Assembly: GCF_004339245.1 (NCBI RefSeq) | Contig: NZ_SMGG01000003.1 | Coordinates: forward strand, 930,770-994,769 | From: Seleniivibrio woodruffii | GTDB taxonomy: Bacteria > Chrysiogenota > Deferribacteres > Deferribacterales > Geovibrionaceae | Direction: 5' to 3' | DNA length: 64,000 bases | Shown here: positions 36,805 through 45,031 of the stretch, one piece after another | Layout: each line of letters opens with the position of its first letter | Position numbering within the stretch: the first letter of the stretch is position 1 | The notes under the pieces: generated by a model | Seen by the model: the letters and a program-made list of their open reading frames with translations, nothing else | What the model was told of the DNA's origin: nothing | Database searches by the model: none | Program-made: the position numbers and the translations under genes

Positions 36805-37773
36805 CTATTTTTTTCTGCTCACCAGATTTGAATAGATGAAATAGCCGGGCAGAACCACGTTGGTTCCGATACACAGGCCGACCCACACCAGCATGAAGGT
36901 CACGACTATTTTCCGCATGTGGGTGATGTTCTCTGTGTCGGTTATAAGATGCGCCCAGTGGGGTTTTATCTCACGATAGGGTGCGAAGGTGAATACGAAT
37001 TTAGGCTTGAGGGGTGTTATGGCCTCTTTTTTCAGAATTGCGAATATATTGTTTCCCATCAGAGTGTAAACAGAGGCGAAATGCTCCCTGTCGGCAAAAT
37101 AGGGGTGTGCTTTTTCCGAAGTGTCATAGAACGGGTGGTTTTCAAGTCCCGCAGGTTCCAGTCTGATATGTTTTCCCCTGCTTATTCTGTCGGCCATCTG
37201 CAGAAACGACATGGGCTGATCCTTATCATCGAATGCAACTGCCGCATGGTAGGGATCGACATAGAACCATTTTTTGCCGTCAAAAACCTCAACGGCATAG
37301 TTTTCGTCGTTCTTCACCAGTCGGGTGTCAAGCCCTGTGTAGCCGGCCAGAACGGAGAAAACCTCCGCAAAGTCCTTTGTACAGCCCTTTCTCTTTCCGG
37401 TGAGCATTATCTTTTCGGTTATGCTCTTGCCGTTCAGGCAGATTCCGTCTCCGGCACGTCCCATCATTTTTATTATCATTCCGCTGCGCTCAACTGGCGG
37501 GATTGCGGAAATGTTTGTCAGTCTCTGTCTTTTTATGTTTGTTTCGGAGAATATCTGTGCATATCCCTCCTGAATATCAGTTTCGGTGTCCCTTCTGAAA
37601 GAATCTCCCAGAAGCTCCGGCGAAAAGGTCATGTATCCGGCTGAGACCTTTTTGGAGTAGAAAACATCCTCAAGAACGGCAAGTATCCCGTCAGATTTCA
37701 TAGAGTAGACCAGCGCAACCGCCAGTATGATATTAAGCATAAAAAATGAGGTGATAAACTTTTCAAATTTCAT
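36805..37773 (-). CDS. Membrane protein with degenerate transglutaminase-like domain
   Basis: 322 residues with one N-terminal helix (FFMLNIILAVALVYSM) and one near the C-terminus (IVVTFMLVWVGLCIGTNVVL); the loop between them is probably periplasmic. The centre resembles the transglutaminase-like core: GCTKDFAEVFSVLAGYTGL holds the Cys, and VEVFDGKKWFYVDPY the Asp, but the catalytic His of the usual HAWVEV is Asn (NYAVEV). It may therefore be inactive or have a different chemistry. No close named family recognised. It lies between xthA and ptmE, on the opposite strand to both. Confidence 0.72.
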   Translation of the reverse strand: MKFEKFITSFFMLNIILAVALVYSMKSDGILAVLEDVFYSKKVSAGYMTFSPELLGDSFRRDTETDIQEGYAQIFSETNIKRQRLTNISAIPPVERSGMIIKMMGRAGDGICLNGKSITEKIMLTGKRKGCTKDFAEVFSVLAGYTGLDTRLVKNDENYAVEVFDGKKWFYVDPYHAAVAFDDKDQPMSFLQMADRISRGKHIRLEPAGLENHPFYDTSEKAHPYFADREHFASVYTLMGNNIFAILKKEAITPLKPKFVFTFAPYREIKPHWAHLITDTENITHMRKIVVTFMLVWVGLCIGTNVVLPGYFIYSNLVSRKK

Positions 37774-37891
37774 AGACTCTCCGTATCAGCTGCATTATAA
37801 AACAGTTCGTGCGGTTTTACAAATGACTTTATGTTTAATGTTTTTATCCGATTATGAAAGCATTGTTACCTGATATACGGCGGTGTGGAAA

Positions 37892-38965
37892 ATGACAAAA
37901 AATGACATATATATCAGCCCCGAAATTGAGATCAAGGAAGCTCTGCGCAAGCTGGACATGTCCGCCAGAAAGGTTCTTCTGGTGGTTGACGGCGAAAGGC
38001 GGCTTCTGGGGGCGCTGACGGACGGAGATATCCGCAGGAGCATTCTGGCGGGAAAAGATCTGAAAGAGAGCATCTCGGGCATCTATAATCAGAAACCCAG
38101 ATACATTTCCGTGGATGATTTTTCATTCGATAAGATAAAAAGCATAATGCTTGCCCACAGGGTCGAGCTTCTTCCGGTGGTGGAGGAAGATATGACCGTG
38201 GCTGACTACATCACATGGGACAAGGTTTTTGCCGAGAGGAAAGAGGAGGAGGGCACAGACGAGCTTAAAAACTGTCCGCTGGTTGTTATGGCGGGCGGAA
38301 AGGGAACCCGTCTGGAACCTTTTACGAAGATTCTGCCCAAGCCGCTGATACCCATCGGTGAAAAGCCCATAATTCAGGTCATAGTTGATAAGTTCGCAGA
38401 GAGGGGAGCGTCAAAGTTCTTCTTCGTTGTGAACTACAAGGGCGAGATGATCCAGTCATATTTCCACCATCTGGCGGAGCAGTACGACATTGAATATCTC
38501 TGGGAGAAGGATTTTTTCGGAACAGCAGGCGGCCTTAAAATGATGGCGGAGCATGTTGACGGGGATTTCTTCGTGTCCAACTGCGATGTGATAATCAAAG
38601 CGAAGTATGAGCATATCCTGAAGCTCCACAGGGAGAACGATGCCGTTCTTACGGTGGTTTCCGCAATCCAGCACTACAGAATACCCTACGGTGTGGTTCA
38701 GTTTAAAAAGGGCGGCGACGTTACGGGCATAGAAGAGAAGCCGGAGTTCACTTTTACAGTGAACACAGGGCTTTATGTGCTCAGCAGGCGTGCTCTTGAC
38801 TATATAAAAGATAACGAATATCTGGACATGACAACCCTTATCGACAGAATAATCAGCAGCGGTCAGCGGGTTTTCACCTACCCTGTGAACGAGAACGAAT
38901 ATATCGATATCGGTCAGTGGGAAGAGTATAAAAAATCTGTGGGGAAACTGAAAGTTTTGGACTAA
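37892..38965 (+). CDS. ptmE: CBS-domain sugar nucleotidyltransferase, PtmE type
   Basis: 357 residues from ATG 37892; a GTG at 37883 would add three. Residues 1-115 form a CBS pair (LVVDGERRLLGALTDGDIRR, then LAHRVELLPVVEED). Residues 130-357 form the nucleotidyltransferase (VVMAGGKGTRLEPFTKILPK, then DFFVSNCDVIIKAKYEHIL). This architecture is that of PtmE, the GlcN-1-phosphate guanylyltransferase of the Campylobacter legionaminic acid pathway, which provides the GDP-sugar upstream of LegB. A related hexose-1-phosphate nucleotidyltransferase is the alternative. Confidence 0.83.
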   Translation: MTKNDIYISPEIEIKEALRKLDMSARKVLLVVDGERRLLGALTDGDIRRSILAGKDLKESISGIYNQKPRYISVDDFSFDKIKSIMLAHRVELLPVVEEDMTVADYITWDKVFAERKEEEGTDELKNCPLVVMAGGKGTRLEPFTKILPKPLIPIGEKPIIQVIVDKFAERGASKFFFVVNYKGEMIQSYFHHLAEQYDIEYLWEKDFFGTAGGLKMMAEHVDGDFFVSNCDVIIKAKYEHILKLHRENDAVLTVVSAIQHYRIPYGVVQFKKGGDVTGIEEKPEFTFTVNTGLYVLSRRALDYIKDNEYLDMTTLIDRIISSGQRVFTYPVNENEYIDIGQWEEYKKSVGKLKVLD

Positions 38966-39003
38966 GGCTGTGAAAAAACCACCAGAAGTGGTACACTGCT
39001 TAT

Positions 39004-40878
39004 ATGAGACAACCCCTTAACCCTGACCTGGCGCAAAACCTGAAACATACCCTGACAACATGCTCGGAGTGGCTTGTTAAGCGGGTGATGTATTACCTTA
39101 AGGCGCAGGGTTACGACGTTTACCTGCCCGACAGCGACAAATGGCTCTCAAACGCACTCTATCAGCTTAATGAACCTGTTCTTGAAACACCCACCGCATA
39201 TTTCGGCATTCCGGAGCTTCACCCACATGCGGATTTTTCATGCGATCCATATGCCCAGTTCGGCATGAGTCAGGCACGGCTTTTCATGCGCCGGAAGCTG
39301 GACGTTGTTGTTTTTATGGGCATTTTCAAATATATCCGTCAGTCATATGAAGATCTTATAAGTTCCAGATGCACCTCCGAGGAGGAGTGCAGGCTCTGCC
39401 GCTCCTTCATGAAGCGATATTTCGACCACGTCGAGCTGGGATTTATGAATGAATACCGTGAATCAATAACAAGAACAAAAGTTGAAACCATTCCATACAG
39501 GATAGTCGCCGACAAGGGCGGCTGTCCATGTGCTATCTTCTCTCCGGAGGGAACCTGCGTTTATGCAAACAGTGCTTCCGCACGCTTTATGGACACAGAA
39601 GGGATGCTCGATATCCTCAGCCGTGAGAGCAGTGCATTTTTCCAGAGCGGCAGACAGAACAGCGTGTATGCCTTTGCGCTCAGCGGCAGAGTGTACGTCG
39701 CCGAGTTCACGCTGCTGATAAAGGAGAGCGACAGATTTTCCGGTGCACTGGCAGTTCTCCGGGATGAGACCGAAAAGCGCAACGCAAAAGAGATTCTGGA
39801 GGAGAGCGAGTCCTTCCGCTCGGCTCTTATGGACGGAATAGCCGGAGCAGCTCTGGTTCTGAACATGGAGAGTCTCTCCATTGAAGACTACAACAAAAAG
39901 GCGGCGGAGCTTCTGCCTTTTCTGACAGGTGCGGAGGATGCTCTGGAGCCTGTTTTCCATGACGATTGCGGCTCGAAGCCCATGGGACTTTTCGAACTGG
40001 CGGAGATGACAGGCAGCAACGAAGAGAGGCTGATGGAGACCCACGGAGGCATGATGCCCATCCGTGTTTTCAGTGTTGAGGTCTGGCTTCGCAACCAGAG
40101 GCACAGGCTATTGCTGATGTTCGACATAACCCGTGAGAAGATGCTTGAGCGCAAGCTGGGACACGTTCAGCACTTGCAGTCGGTGGGCGAACTGGCTCTG
40201 GGACTGCCCATCCGCATGAGCAAAACCTCAGCGGAGATAACCGGAACTCTGAAATCGGCCATTCAGGCACTTAAAGACTGTCCGAACAGGTGCGGTGCCA
40301 TAGCAACAAACGATCTGCTCCCACATGTGGTCGATGCTGAAAACTGCCTGAACGATCTGACTGCTCTGTTGGATGCCCTTGCGTCCATAACCCGTTCCGA
40401 CAGCATGGAAAAGGAATTTATCAACATAGATGAGACAGTTAAGAGCTGCGTGCTTCTCACCAGAGACAAGTGGGAGGCATATTGCGAAATGGAGCTTAAT
40501 CTGGCGAAACAGCAGTGCGCCGTGCGCTGTTATCCCGACGAAATGGGGCAGCTGGTGCTGAACCTGCTGATGAACGCCGCCTACGCAGTCCGCAAAAAAG
40601 CGGAGGCCGACGGCGAAAAGGGAAAAATATCCGTTTCCACCAGATACACCGCCGATTTCTTCGAACTCAGGATATCAGATACGGGTATCGGTATCAAAAA
40701 GCACGACTTCAAACGTGTTTTCGATGCGGGATTTTCCACAATGGCCGTGGGCATGGGAACAGGCCACGGACTTTCCACAGTGTACGACATCGTTGTGAAC
40801 AGATACAAGGGAACCATAGAGTTCAAAAGTCAGGAGGGAGTGGGAACCGAGTTCACCGTCCGCCTGCCTCTCAGATGA
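39004..40878 (+). CDS. PAS-containing kinase-like protein lacking the phospho-acceptor His
   Basis: 624 residues, no membrane helix. Residues 1-160 are a helical domain with a Cys pair (EEECRLCRSF), faintly like RsbRD-type sensor domains. About 165-260 and 265-380 look like two PAS domains. At the HisKA position the sequence QHLQSVGELALGLPIRMSKT aligns with the usual EKLAAIGQLAAGIAHELNNP, but the acceptor His is Ile and the following Glu is Arg. The ATPase domain is intact (LVLNLLMNAAYAV, ISDTGIGIK, GTGHGLSTVYDIV). It probably binds ATP but cannot autophosphorylate in the normal way. It converges without a gap on the diguanylate cyclase gene. Confidence 0.85.
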   Translation: MRQPLNPDLAQNLKHTLTTCSEWLVKRVMYYLKAQGYDVYLPDSDKWLSNALYQLNEPVLETPTAYFGIPELHPHADFSCDPYAQFGMSQARLFMRRKLDVVVFMGIFKYIRQSYEDLISSRCTSEEECRLCRSFMKRYFDHVELGFMNEYRESITRTKVETIPYRIVADKGGCPCAIFSPEGTCVYANSASARFMDTEGMLDILSRESSAFFQSGRQNSVYAFALSGRVYVAEFTLLIKESDRFSGALAVLRDETEKRNAKEILEESESFRSALMDGIAGAALVLNMESLSIEDYNKKAAELLPFLTGAEDALEPVFHDDCGSKPMGLFELAEMTGSNEERLMETHGGMMPIRVFSVEVWLRNQRHRLLLMFDITREKMLERKLGHVQHLQSVGELALGLPIRMSKTSAEITGTLKSAIQALKDCPNRCGAIATNDLLPHVVDAENCLNDLTALLDALASITRSDSMEKEFINIDETVKSCVLLTRDKWEAYCEMELNLAKQQCAVRCYPDEMGQLVLNLLMNAAYAVRKKAEADGEKGKISVSTRYTADFFELRISDTGIGIKKHDFKRVFDAGFSTMAVGMGTGHGLSTVYDIVVNRYKGTIEFKSQEGVGTEFTVRLPLR

Positions 40879-41820
40879 TCATATCCTGAAAAACTGCATT
40901 CCGTGCCCGCCACGCTTTTTTACATCATAAATGCCGTTATCGGCTGTTTTGATTATCTTTCTTATCTGTTCGGTTATCGTGTCCCTGTCGTTTATGTCCG
41001 CAGAAACGGCGGAAATGCTGAGAGTTGTTCCGTAGCGTTCCGATGCCAGATAGGTCTCCTCCAGTCGGCTGGCGACCCTTCTTGCGGCGGATGCGTCCGC
41101 CTGCGGCAGTATTATTCCGAATTCGTCTCCGCCGAAACGGAAAGGGATGTCTCTGCCGTTTCTGATGATCTCTTTCATAACTGATGCCAGCTGTTTCAGC
41201 ACCCGGTCGCCGATGTCGTGACCGTGGGTGTCGTTCACCTGTTTGAACTTATCGCAGTCCACAAGGATAAGTGTCAGTATCTGGCCGCTTTGCACTGCGT
41301 TTTTTGCTTCTGCCTGAAACACACGGTCGAAGTATCTGCGGTTGTAAAGTCCCGTCAGCGGATCTTTTTCGGCCAGTTCCTTCATAAGGTTCGCTTCGGA
41401 GCGGGTCTCGTTCAGATTTGTTACAAGCATGCGGTTCTGGCCTCTGACAACTCTTGCCAGAGATTCCAGACTGCGCAGAACCTGCATCAGATAGTTCTCT
41501 TCGTCCTGATCCTTTTGTATTGGCAGAACGAAGTGAGTGTCGTAATATCCGTCCTTGATGCGTTCGGAAAACTGATGGATTTTCAGCAGAGTGTTCTTAA
41601 AGAGCAGGTATTCCAGAAGATTTGTTATTGACTTAGACGAGAGAAGAACGAATATGGGGATCAGGAGCAGGCCGTTTGCCTTTGGTTCGACTATTTCGTG
41701 TTCGTATAAAAGGATTATGCTGAACATGGGGATTACGCTCAGGATAAGGATAACGGCGAAGAGCTGAAGCCTGATCCTGTAGTTGACCTTTATTACTGCG
41801 GAAGATGCCGGACTTTCCAT
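40879..41820 (-). CDS. Membrane-bound diguanylate cyclase (GGDEF)
   Basis: 313 residues from ATG 41820. The open frame continues to 41892, but that extension would be read through a Fur box, so the downstream ATG is preferred. Two membrane helices (LFAVILILSVIPMFSIILL and GLLLIPIFVLLSSKSI) are followed by a helical linker and a C-terminal GGDEF domain (DPLTGLYNRRYFDRVFQ, RFGGDEFGIILP). No canonical RxxD inhibitory site is seen at the usual distance. It makes c-di-GMP, which commonly switches cells from swimming to surface life; its position next to flagellin genes fits. Confidence 0.93.
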   Translation of the reverse strand: MESPASSAVIKVNYRIRLQLFAVILILSVIPMFSIILLYEHEIVEPKANGLLLIPIFVLLSSKSITNLLEYLLFKNTLLKIHQFSERIKDGYYDTHFVLPIQKDQDEENYLMQVLRSLESLARVVRGQNRMLVTNLNETRSEANLMKELAEKDPLTGLYNRRYFDRVFQAEAKNAVQSGQILTLILVDCDKFKQVNDTHGHDIGDRVLKQLASVMKEIIRNGRDIPFRFGGDEFGIILPQADASAARRVASRLEETYLASERYGTTLSISAVSADINDRDTITEQIRKIIKTADNGIYDVKKRGGHGMQFFRI

Positions 41821-41852
41821 TTGAATCACCTGTAATAAACTTGCGGAAATAT

Positions 41853-41871
41853 GATAATGATAGTCATTATC
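41853..41871. promoter_or_regulatory. Fur box before the diguanylate cyclase
   Basis: GATAATGATAGTCATTATC matches the Fur consensus at 18 of 19 positions and lies 33 bp before the preferred cyclase start. Iron-dependent repression of the cyclase is inferred. The nearest gene on the other side, flagellin 2, starts 475 bp away. Confidence 0.88.
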
Positions 41872-41930
41872 AATAAATGATGTGAATGTCAATGATTATC
41901 TGAAAGACCTGTTCATCCCCCTGGGGCACC

Positions 41931-41994
41931 GTCACCATGAGGCGCATGCCGAAGAATCCCATTGCAAGTGATTCTTCATTGCATTCAGAATGAC
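41931..41994. repeat. Dispersed repeat, family A
   Basis: 64 bp with ends GTCACCATGAGG ... GTTCAGAATGAC-like (CATTCAGAATGAC) and internal GAAGAATCC / GATTCTTC arms. The gap 41821-42345 holds the Fur box, this repeat, an A/T-rich stretch, the promoter and RNA element at 42058-42169, and the flagellin leader. Confidence 0.7.
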
Positions 41995-42057
41995 AGGACA
42001 TAAGCACCTGCAAACAAACGACATTAATCTTTTCTTTAAAAAAATTAAAATTTCCTA

Positions 42058-42085
42058 TTAAGTTTTGATTCAGCCATGACGATAC
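42058..42085 (+). promoter_or_regulatory. Probable sigma-28 promoter upstream of flagellin 2
   Basis: TTAAGTTT (42058-42065), 12 nt, GACGATAC (42078-42085), compared with TAAAGTTT-N11-GCCGATAA. The same pair with an 11-nt spacer precedes flagellin 3. It is about 260 nt before the flagellin start, and an intrinsic terminator lies in between. Confidence 0.65.
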
Positions 42086-42091
42086 TAACAT

Positions 42092-42169
42092 CACAACAGA
42101 AGAATATGAAAAAAGGTACTGAAACAATCAGACCGATGACTGTAGGAAATACAGCGTCGGTCTTTTTTT
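42092..42169 (+). ncRNA. Short sigma-28 transcript or attenuated leader before flagellin 2
   Basis: From the expected start to the T-run is about 78 nt. It contains the block GGTACTGAAACAATCAGACC, nearly identical in the copy before flagellin 3, and ends in hairpin 42130-42163: AGACCGATGACTGTA pairs with TACAGCGTCGGTCT (one bulge) around the loop GGAAA, then a T-run. It is either a small RNA or a leader whose terminator controls read-through into the flagellin. The GGA at the loop apex suggests CsrA binding. Confidence 0.55.
42130..42169 (+). terminator. Intrinsic terminator/attenuator with GGAAA loop
   Basis: A stem of about 14 bp with a single bulge and a 5-nt loop GGAAA, followed by seven T. 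It lies between the sigma-28 promoter and flagellin 2, about 176 nt before its start, so it must be passed or bypassed for flagellin expression. Confidence 0.8.
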
Positions 42170-42304
42170 GTTTTCAGCCTGACTAAAGGGGTGGCATTCT
42201 CTAAGAAGGATTGTCAAAAACACAGCACATAACAGGAACTAGAGTCAGGACGACTCTGAAACGACACACAGTTTAATAATATTTTTTTGCCATTGTACAC
42301 ACCA

Positions 42305-42320
42305 CCGGCACGGATGCCGG
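42305..42320 (+). promoter_or_regulatory. GGA-loop leader hairpin (probable CsrA site), flagellin 2
   Basis: CCGGCA-CGGA-TGCCGG: a perfect 6-bp stem and a CGGA tetraloop, 13 nt before the Shine-Dalgarno GGAGG (42334-42338). It shares the core GCA-NGGA-TGC with the other two flagellin leaders. Confidence 0.75.
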
Positions 42321-42345
42321 GGTCAGATTACACGGAGGTAATATC

Positions 42346-44739
42346 ATGGCACTTACAGTTTACACAAACGTAAACTCTATCATGGCGCAGAGTTACGTAA
42401 ATCAGACAAGCAACAACATCTCAAAAAACCTTGAAAAACTTTCATCCGGTCTCAGAATAAACAGCGCAGCAGACGACGCATCTGGTCTTGCTATTTCTGA
42501 GAAACTTCGCGGACAGATCTCCGGTCTCAAAAGAGCATCCATGAACGCCCAGGACGGTATCTCTATGCTTCAGACTGCTGAAGGCGGTCTTGCTACCATT
42601 CAGTCTATGACACAGAGAATGAGAGAGCTGGCTGTTCAGGCGGCCAACGGCGTTTACACTTCAAACGACCGTGCGGAGATCCAGAAAGAGGTTGACCAGC
42701 TGAAAGCTGAGATCGATCGTGTGGCTTCATCCACAGAGTTCAACACCAAAAAACTCCTTAACGGAAACGCCACAGCCCTTTGGTCTACAGACAAGACATC
42801 TGCTATCGATGTTGTTGTGAAAGGCAAAGTTGCGGAAGGCAACTATAACCTCGATATTGATGTAACTGCCGGTAAAAACTATGTCTACAAATCAGACGTT
42901 ATGACACTTAACGAGTCCTCAATCGGCGGCGAGATCGTTGAAGACGGCGCAGCAGGCGACAACGACTCAAACGTTCTGTCTGTAACAGACATCAAAACCA
43001 TGGCCACATCAGGAACAAGCTACTACACAGTTAATGTGGGCGACGTTTCTGCCAACACATCTGCAACTATGACAGTCACAGGCACCTTCCAGCAGGCAGG
43101 TTCCTCGTTCTCAGTTGCATCTGCGGCCACTGTTTCAACTGCAACTTCATCCGGCTACGTCGAAGTTAAATTCGATCAGGATGTAACAGCAGGCGCAACC
43201 GCAATCTCTGCTAAAATAAGATTCATCAACGCCAAAACAGGCACAGTGGGCGACTGGGTAACAGTCACTGCATCTGCAACTGGCGGCACTATCAGCATAT
43301 CTTCAGCTGACACAGCGGCTCTGACAGACACAGCCGGCGGCACTCTGGGATTCGACATGAGCCTCAGCCTCGGCGTTAACGGCAAGATCCAGTCAGGCGA
43401 TAAAGTCCTTCTGGCTCAGTCAGGCAGTGTTACAACTGCGGACAGCATCGCATCATCAGGCGGCGGTACAATCAAGATATCTGACGGCCCCGCAGGACAG
43501 TCAGGCCCCACAATCAACTTTACAACTGCAAGCTCTCTGACCAAGAAAGATAACGGCGACAACATCGTAGATGCTAACAACGTAACAGTTTACTACGCAT
43601 CCATCGACAGCAGTACCGGCAACATTGACCTTGGTTCAATGAGCATCAACTTTAAAGAAGGCAGCAACGCTACAGATGCCAACGGTCTCACCAAGACCGA
43701 CTCCTTCAACCTTGAAGTGAGAGGCGGCGGAGATGTTGCGACCTCAACAACAAAACTCAGAGACATCGCTTTGTTCACAACTGACGACGGACGCAACCTG
43801 TTCGACCAGACTCAGGAACTGACGATCTTCGGCAACGGTTCATCAAAAACCATCTATCTGGAAGGCGATGACACAATAGCTGACTTCGAGAACAAACTCT
43901 CTGAAGCAATCAAGTCAATAGGAATGGGTGCGGACAGCTCAACCAGCGACACAGTTTCCGATGTTAACAACAACCTCGTTAACTACGTTACTCTTGCAAA
44001 AGATAACTCTAACGAAGCTGTTCAGGGAACTTTCGTAATCCAGACTGCGAAACTTGGCGAAGACAGCAAACTGTCATTCGTTGGCGATGAGAACCTCATC
44101 AACGCTCTGTCCCTTGCAAAAATTCAGGACGGAACAAACAGCGAACTGAACGTGACCGTTACTGACGCTCACACAGGCAAAACCATCGGTTCCGACAAGG
44201 TCAACGACTATAAACTGAAAGACGTTATCGCAGGCCTTGAAGTGAAAGTGGACAGCGCAGTCGGCCTCGACATCTCCTGGGACGACATAAGCAAAACAAT
44301 GACTTTCACCGGAAGCTCAGACAGCGTTAAACTCCACGTTGTCGATAACACAACAGAGCTTCAGATAGGTGCCAACGAAGGTCAGACCATCAACACAAGC
44401 GTTGCTCAGGCGGACACAAACGCCCTCGGCCTTGCAGATGTTCTGATGGTAGATCAGGAGAGCGCACAGTCGGCTATCACCAAGATAGACAACGCTCTGA
44501 ACAACATATCAAGCGCAAGAGCCACTCTGGGTGCTCAGATCAACAGACTTGAGTACACAATCTCCGGCCTTGATACCACAAGAGAGAACCTGACAGCTTC
44601 CGAGTCCAGAATCCGTGACCTGGATATGGCTGCTGAAATGTCAGACTTCACTAAGAACCAGATACTCAGCCAGGCCGGTGTGGCAATGATTTCTCAGGCC
44701 AACGCACAGGCTCAGCTGGCAATGCAGCTTCTCGGATAA
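42346..44739 (+). CDS. Flagellin (giant, 797 residues)
   Basis: Canonical flagellin ends (SSGLRINSAADDASGLAISE at the N-side; RIRDLDMAAEMSDFTKNQIL and AQLAMQLLG at the C-side) enclose a central insertion of more than 450 residues rich in Thr, Ser, Ala and Asp. It is nearly identical in length and very similar throughout to the next gene, with which it forms a tandem duplication that includes the upstream RNA element. The strong GGAGG at 42334 and the GGA-loop hairpin indicate high, regulated translation. Such long surface-exposed Ser/Thr regions are typical glycosylation targets. Confidence 0.97.
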   Translation: MALTVYTNVNSIMAQSYVNQTSNNISKNLEKLSSGLRINSAADDASGLAISEKLRGQISGLKRASMNAQDGISMLQTAEGGLATIQSMTQRMRELAVQAANGVYTSNDRAEIQKEVDQLKAEIDRVASSTEFNTKKLLNGNATALWSTDKTSAIDVVVKGKVAEGNYNLDIDVTAGKNYVYKSDVMTLNESSIGGEIVEDGAAGDNDSNVLSVTDIKTMATSGTSYYTVNVGDVSANTSATMTVTGTFQQAGSSFSVASAATVSTATSSGYVEVKFDQDVTAGATAISAKIRFINAKTGTVGDWVTVTASATGGTISISSADTAALTDTAGGTLGFDMSLSLGVNGKIQSGDKVLLAQSGSVTTADSIASSGGGTIKISDGPAGQSGPTINFTTASSLTKKDNGDNIVDANNVTVYYASIDSSTGNIDLGSMSINFKEGSNATDANGLTKTDSFNLEVRGGGDVATSTTKLRDIALFTTDDGRNLFDQTQELTIFGNGSSKTIYLEGDDTIADFENKLSEAIKSIGMGADSSTSDTVSDVNNNLVNYVTLAKDNSNEAVQGTFVIQTAKLGEDSKLSFVGDENLINALSLAKIQDGTNSELNVTVTDAHTGKTIGSDKVNDYKLKDVIAGLEVKVDSAVGLDISWDDISKTMTFTGSSDSVKLHVVDNTTELQIGANEGQTINTSVAQADTNALGLADVLMVDQESAQSAITKIDNALNNISSARATLGAQINRLEYTISGLDTTRENLTASESRIRDLDMAAEMSDFTKNQILSQAGVAMISQANAQAQLAMQLLG

Positions 44740-44760
44740 GAGAAGGCCCAAAGGAAACTA

Positions 44761-44789
44761 AGCGGGCCCTAAAAAGCCCGCTTTTTTTT
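44761..44789 (+). terminator. Terminator of flagellin 2
   Basis: AGCGGGC (44761-44767) pairs with GCCCGCT (44776-44782), followed by a T-run to 44789, 21 nt after the stop codon. Confidence 0.93.
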
Positions 44790-44801
44790 ATCCATATTAT
44801 C

Positions 44802-44828
44802 TTAAGTTTTTAGAAATTATGACGATAC
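44802..44828 (+). promoter_or_regulatory. Probable sigma-28 promoter upstream of flagellin 3
   Basis: TTAAGTTT (44802-44809), 11 nt, GACGATAC (44821-44828), just after the flagellin 2 terminator. It uses the same boxes as the element before flagellin 2 and has the exact consensus spacer. The 336-nt gap 44740-45075 is fully used: terminator, this promoter, the RNA element, a 125-nt stretch without recognised features, and the leader hairpin. Confidence 0.68.
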
Positions 44829-44834
44829 TAAGAA

Positions 44835-44906
44835 TATAAAAAATAAGAATAGGTACTGAAATAATCAGACCGATGCTCGTTGGATAAACGTCATCGGTCT
44901 TTTTTT
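44835..44906 (+). ncRNA. Short sigma-28 transcript or attenuated leader before flagellin 3
   Basis: Second copy of the element before flagellin 2, about 72 nt from the expected start. GGTACTGAAATAATCAGACC is conserved. The terminal hairpin pairs AGACCGATG (44867-44875) with CATCGGTCT (44892-44900); an inner stem CGTT/AACG closes the loop GGATA. The T-run ends at 44906. Stem and loop sequences differ from copy 1, yet the structure and the apical GGA are kept, which argues for an RNA-level function. Confidence 0.55.
44867..44906 (+). terminator. Intrinsic terminator/attenuator with GGATA loop
   Basis: A perfect 9-bp outer stem, a short internal loop, a 4-bp inner stem and a GGATA loop, followed by a T-run. 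It lies 170 nt before the flagellin 3 start. Confidence 0.82.
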
Positions 44907-45031
44907 ATCCACAGTTCCTGCGGGGGTGTTTCACTTTTCGAGTGTTTTATTATCGGTTTCCTAAAAGGACAAAAGAGCAGCAATGCTCTGCAAAAACAAC
45001 AGTTTTTTAGCTATTGCCATCATCCAAGCCC

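Noticed and set aside
41821-41892. Longer N-terminus for the diguanylate cyclase
   Set aside because: The extension would be encoded by the Fur box and has no ribosome site.
42181-42230. TAAAGGGG before flagellin 2 as a proximal sigma-28 -35 box, and GGTGGCAT as a sigma-54 box
   Set aside because: No acceptable -10 or -12 partner; not conserved before flagellin 3.
44941-44990. ACCGATAA on the minus strand before flagellin 3, as a reverse sigma-28 -10 box
   Set aside because: No matching -35 box at the right distance and no gene in that direction.
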